DNA of 64,000 nucleotides from Scytonema hofmannii PCC 7110 (GTDB lineage: Bacteria; Cyanobacteriota; Cyanobacteriia; Cyanobacteriales; Nostocaceae), in assembly GCF_000346485.2 (NCBI RefSeq), contig NZ_KQ976354.1:8484039-8548038 (forward strand). Direction: 5' to 3'. The notes beneath the pieces are model-generated. The model was not told the DNA's origin. It was given only the letters and a program-made list of their open reading frames with translations, and did not search any database. The first letter of the stretch is position 1, and every line of letters starts with the position of its first letter. Made by a program: the position numbers and the translations under genes. Shown here in pieces: positions 62,269 through 64,000 of this stretch.

Positions 62269-64000
62269 CTACCAAATTCGCATAAATTCACTTTCCTCTT
62301 CTAAAAACTCTAAAAACTTTTGTGTTTGTGGAGATGTATCTGGGAAAATAGTCAATAACTCAATGAACCCTTTATCTGTGTTGGTAGAACCCTTTTCATT
62401 GGTGATAAAATTTGGATACATACGATGCCAAATTCGTCCTGTTAACATACGTCTTAGATTTTCTTGCATACCCCCTGCTAAAATATGAGGATTTCTGATT
62501 GTATCTCTACCTCTGTATTCAGAATGTAACCAATCAATTGCAAGGCTTTTTCCATCTTTCGCTTCACGTCCCCAAACCTGTACTTTGGGTGAATACCAAG
62601 CTTCGCGCCATTTTTCTACACCAGTATTATTTGTCTCTGCACCTAAATTAACTGGTGGATTCTGTGGACGTTTAGGAGGAGACATCAGCCCAGGATTATT
62701 AACTTGTTTGGGTAAGCTTGGTGTATTTATAGATTGATTTTCTGAAAAGTTTGTAGATTGATTCACATCACGATGTACTTGTTTATCTTTTGGAATCCAA
62801 AGACGGAGTAAATCACGAGTATGGCTAATAAACTCGGCAACATCCTCTAGTTTGGTAATAGGATAATAAACAGTATCGTCGAGAAACTCCCAATGGCAAC
62901 CAATAATTTGTCTTTGATAAGAGAAATAAAATTTTTTATGACAAATTCTCCGCCATGACTTTCCGAAACCTCCAAATATAAGCGAGAATTGAACTAGAGC
63001 TTTAGTTGTTTCTAGTATTTTTTGTCTTTGAACATCATCAATTTGACGATGCATACAAAATATTTTTAAAACTCCTGTAGGTAATTCATAATATCTTTTA
63101 TCATCCTCATACCGAATTTGGGACGGATCGAAGTCAAAATTAACTCCTAGCAATCCGACTATCGAACCATCACCAGAAAAACCACCCCATAATTCTTTGG
63201 TAATATCTTTAGCAGTTGCTTCGTTAGTTAACCCTCCTAATAAACGTAGAGTGTGACCTCGTAAAGCAGCTTTAAACATATTTGGACGAAATTCTTTTGT
63301 TCTATCGACTAATTGTGATGTTCCTCCCTGTCCTTTCAGCTTTATTTGTAATAATTGATTGTCTCTAACAACTGCTTGCTCAATTTCCCGAAAGTATCCA
63401 TAACCAGCACTAACTCGCGAACCAATTCCCATCGCTAAGGCTTTTTTCCAAATATTTTCGATTTTTTGCCATTCATCTTCTGATAATTTCTCAGTGCTAG
63501 AAATCCCAAATTTTAATTTAACTTGATGCAAAGATATCTGAGTTTTTGCACCATCTTGAAAATCATCGCTAATTACCTGTTTTTCCTCCTGACAATGGAT
63601 AATATCTACCAATCCTTGTGTCCAATCCATACTCACTGGGTATGCACCATGGAAACGTAAAATACCAGGTTTACTACTTCCATCAGCTAATTTTTCTCCG
63701 CAATAGCTATTTGCTTGTCGTTTACCATACATATCAACACAAGCACGTCGAAAGACACCTTTCATGCTTGCGCCAGGAAAGTAAGGAAAACCTTTAGCAT
63801 TAATCACTGGAAGAATTACGCTCTCATCTTGTCCGCTATTGGTCACTAAACGCCAACTCATTGTATATTCCCATGTTCTAACATTCGTGCCAAATTTAGG
63901 AAGTTTGAAGGATGTGTCTCGCGATACTTTTGGAGAAGAGGCTGGAGTAGGACGTGCAAAAGCTGGATTATTTGGAGTAGAGCGTGCTGTTGCGCGGTTA
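62269..64000 (-). CDS. Tandem RAMP (Cmr6/Cmr1-like Cas7) protein of a type III CRISPR system, 5' end outside window
   Basis: The frame is open from the window edge (64000) to the stop at 62269, at least 577 codons. ATG 63861 (MSWRLVTNSGQDESVILPVI) is internal to an open frame that continues upstream with PTPASSPKVSRDTSFKL, so the real start is beyond the window. It contains FPYFPGASMKGVFRRACVDM and the glycine-rich loop ALAMGIGSRVSAGYGYF as in Cmr6. A second RAMP unit has FRPNMFKAALRGHTLRLLGG and LIFGGFGKSWRR, Cmr1-like. Such proteins bind crRNA in Cmr-type effector complexes. The two units and long N-terminal extension suggest a fused Cas7 arrangement. The neighbours upstream (Cas10 and others) would settle the subtype. 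Confidence 0.82.
   Translation of the reverse strand, partial: NRATARSTPNNPAFARPTPASSPKVSRDTSFKLPKFGTNVRTWEYTMSWRLVTNSGQDESVILPVINAKGFPYFPGASMKGVFRRACVDMYGKRQANSYCGEKLADGSSKPGILRFHGAYPVSMDWTQGLVDIIHCQEEKQVISDDFQDGAKTQISLHQVKLKFGISSTEKLSEDEWQKIENIWKKALAMGIGSRVSAGYGYFREIEQAVVRDNQLLQIKLKGQGGTSQLVDRTKEFRPNMFKAALRGHTLRLLGGLTNEATAKDITKELWGGFSGDGSIVGLLGVNFDFDPSQIRYEDDKRYYELPTGVLKIFCMHRQIDDVQRQKILETTKALVQFSLIFGGFGKSWRRICHKKFYFSYQRQIIGCHWEFLDDTVYYPITKLEDVAEFISHTRDLLRLWIPKDKQVHRDVNQSTNFSENQSINTPSLPKQVNNPGLMSPPKRPQNPPVNLGAETNNTGVEKWREAWYSPKVQVWGREAKDGKSLAIDWLHSEYRGRDTIRNPHILAGGMQENLRRMLTGRIWHRMYPNFITNEKGSTNTDKGFIELLTIFPDTSPQTQKFLEFLEEESEFMRIW

Noticed and set aside
1-64000. tRNA, rRNA or tmRNA genes
   Set aside because: No cloverleaf-like CCA-type ends or rRNA signatures were recognised by eye; a covariance search would be needed to exclude them.

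Overview
The window looks like cyanobacterial DNA, probably from a filamentous, Nostocales-like genome. Evidence: many HIP1-type GCGATCGC octamers, heptamer tandem repeats, a cyanobacterial-style CRISPR leader, Uma2, LabA-like NYN and bestrophin genes, and many transposon remnants. It reads as an accessory region. Intact genes alternate with gene fragments, recent duplications and insertions, and no rRNA or tRNA gene was seen.

Layout. 1-4 kb: 3' part of an EAL-GAF signalling gene, a DUF4435 protein and a secreted hypothetical. 4.3-10.2 kb: an EF-hand pseudogene, then a large nitric-oxide-synthase gene (NmrA-like domain, EF-hands, BFD iron-sulfur domain, FAD/NAD reductase, NOS oxygenase) split by a roughly 0.8 kb IS200/IS605-like insertion, followed by a bestrophin gene. 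10.2-16 kb: a LysR-HTH/AAA_35 fusion gene and an almost identical second copy carrying a nonsense codon and a lost C-terminus, separated by a GNAT pair, a Uma2 gene and fragments. 16-18 kb: two truncated genes joined end to end. 18.2-21.1 and 35-38.5 kb: two copies of an MscS / bestrophin fragment / fluC-fluC block. Copies of two conserved intergenic modules lie near many of these genes.

21.7-29.9 kb is the most notable biosynthetic locus: a ParA-like ATPase, an unrecognised PrnB-like protein, a PLP decarboxylase, a MATE exporter, an adenylation-carrier-GNAT synthetase and aspartate 1-decarboxylase. The synthetase has the domain order of insect Ebony. Its predicted binding pocket matches a beta-alanine code, and panD would supply beta-alanine. 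I read it as a bacterial beta-alanyl-amine pathway. Carboxynorspermidine synthase and decarboxylase genes lie just beyond on the other strand. 33-43 kb is a graveyard of fragments, repeats and IS elements.

43.5-46.5 kb: a second NOS gene with a fused FMN/FAD/NADPH reductase, missing its extreme N-terminus. 46.9-54 kb: a class A beta-lactamase-like protein, an HTH antitoxin-like protein, a glutamine amidotransferase and a methyltransferase. A ubiquitin-like conjugation operon follows (NYN nuclease, membrane coiled-coil protein, Ubl, E2, JAB-E1 fusion).

54.4-64 kb: a CRISPR array of 13 repeats split by a 4.7 kb Tn7-like element inserted inside one spacer, with a 5-bp CAGTC target duplication. 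The element encodes a TnsA-TnsB fusion whose DDE core is deleted, TnsC and TniQ. Beyond the array lie a leader on the minus strand, a CARF-HEPN ribonuclease and a tandem RAMP protein of a type III CRISPR system that runs off the window.
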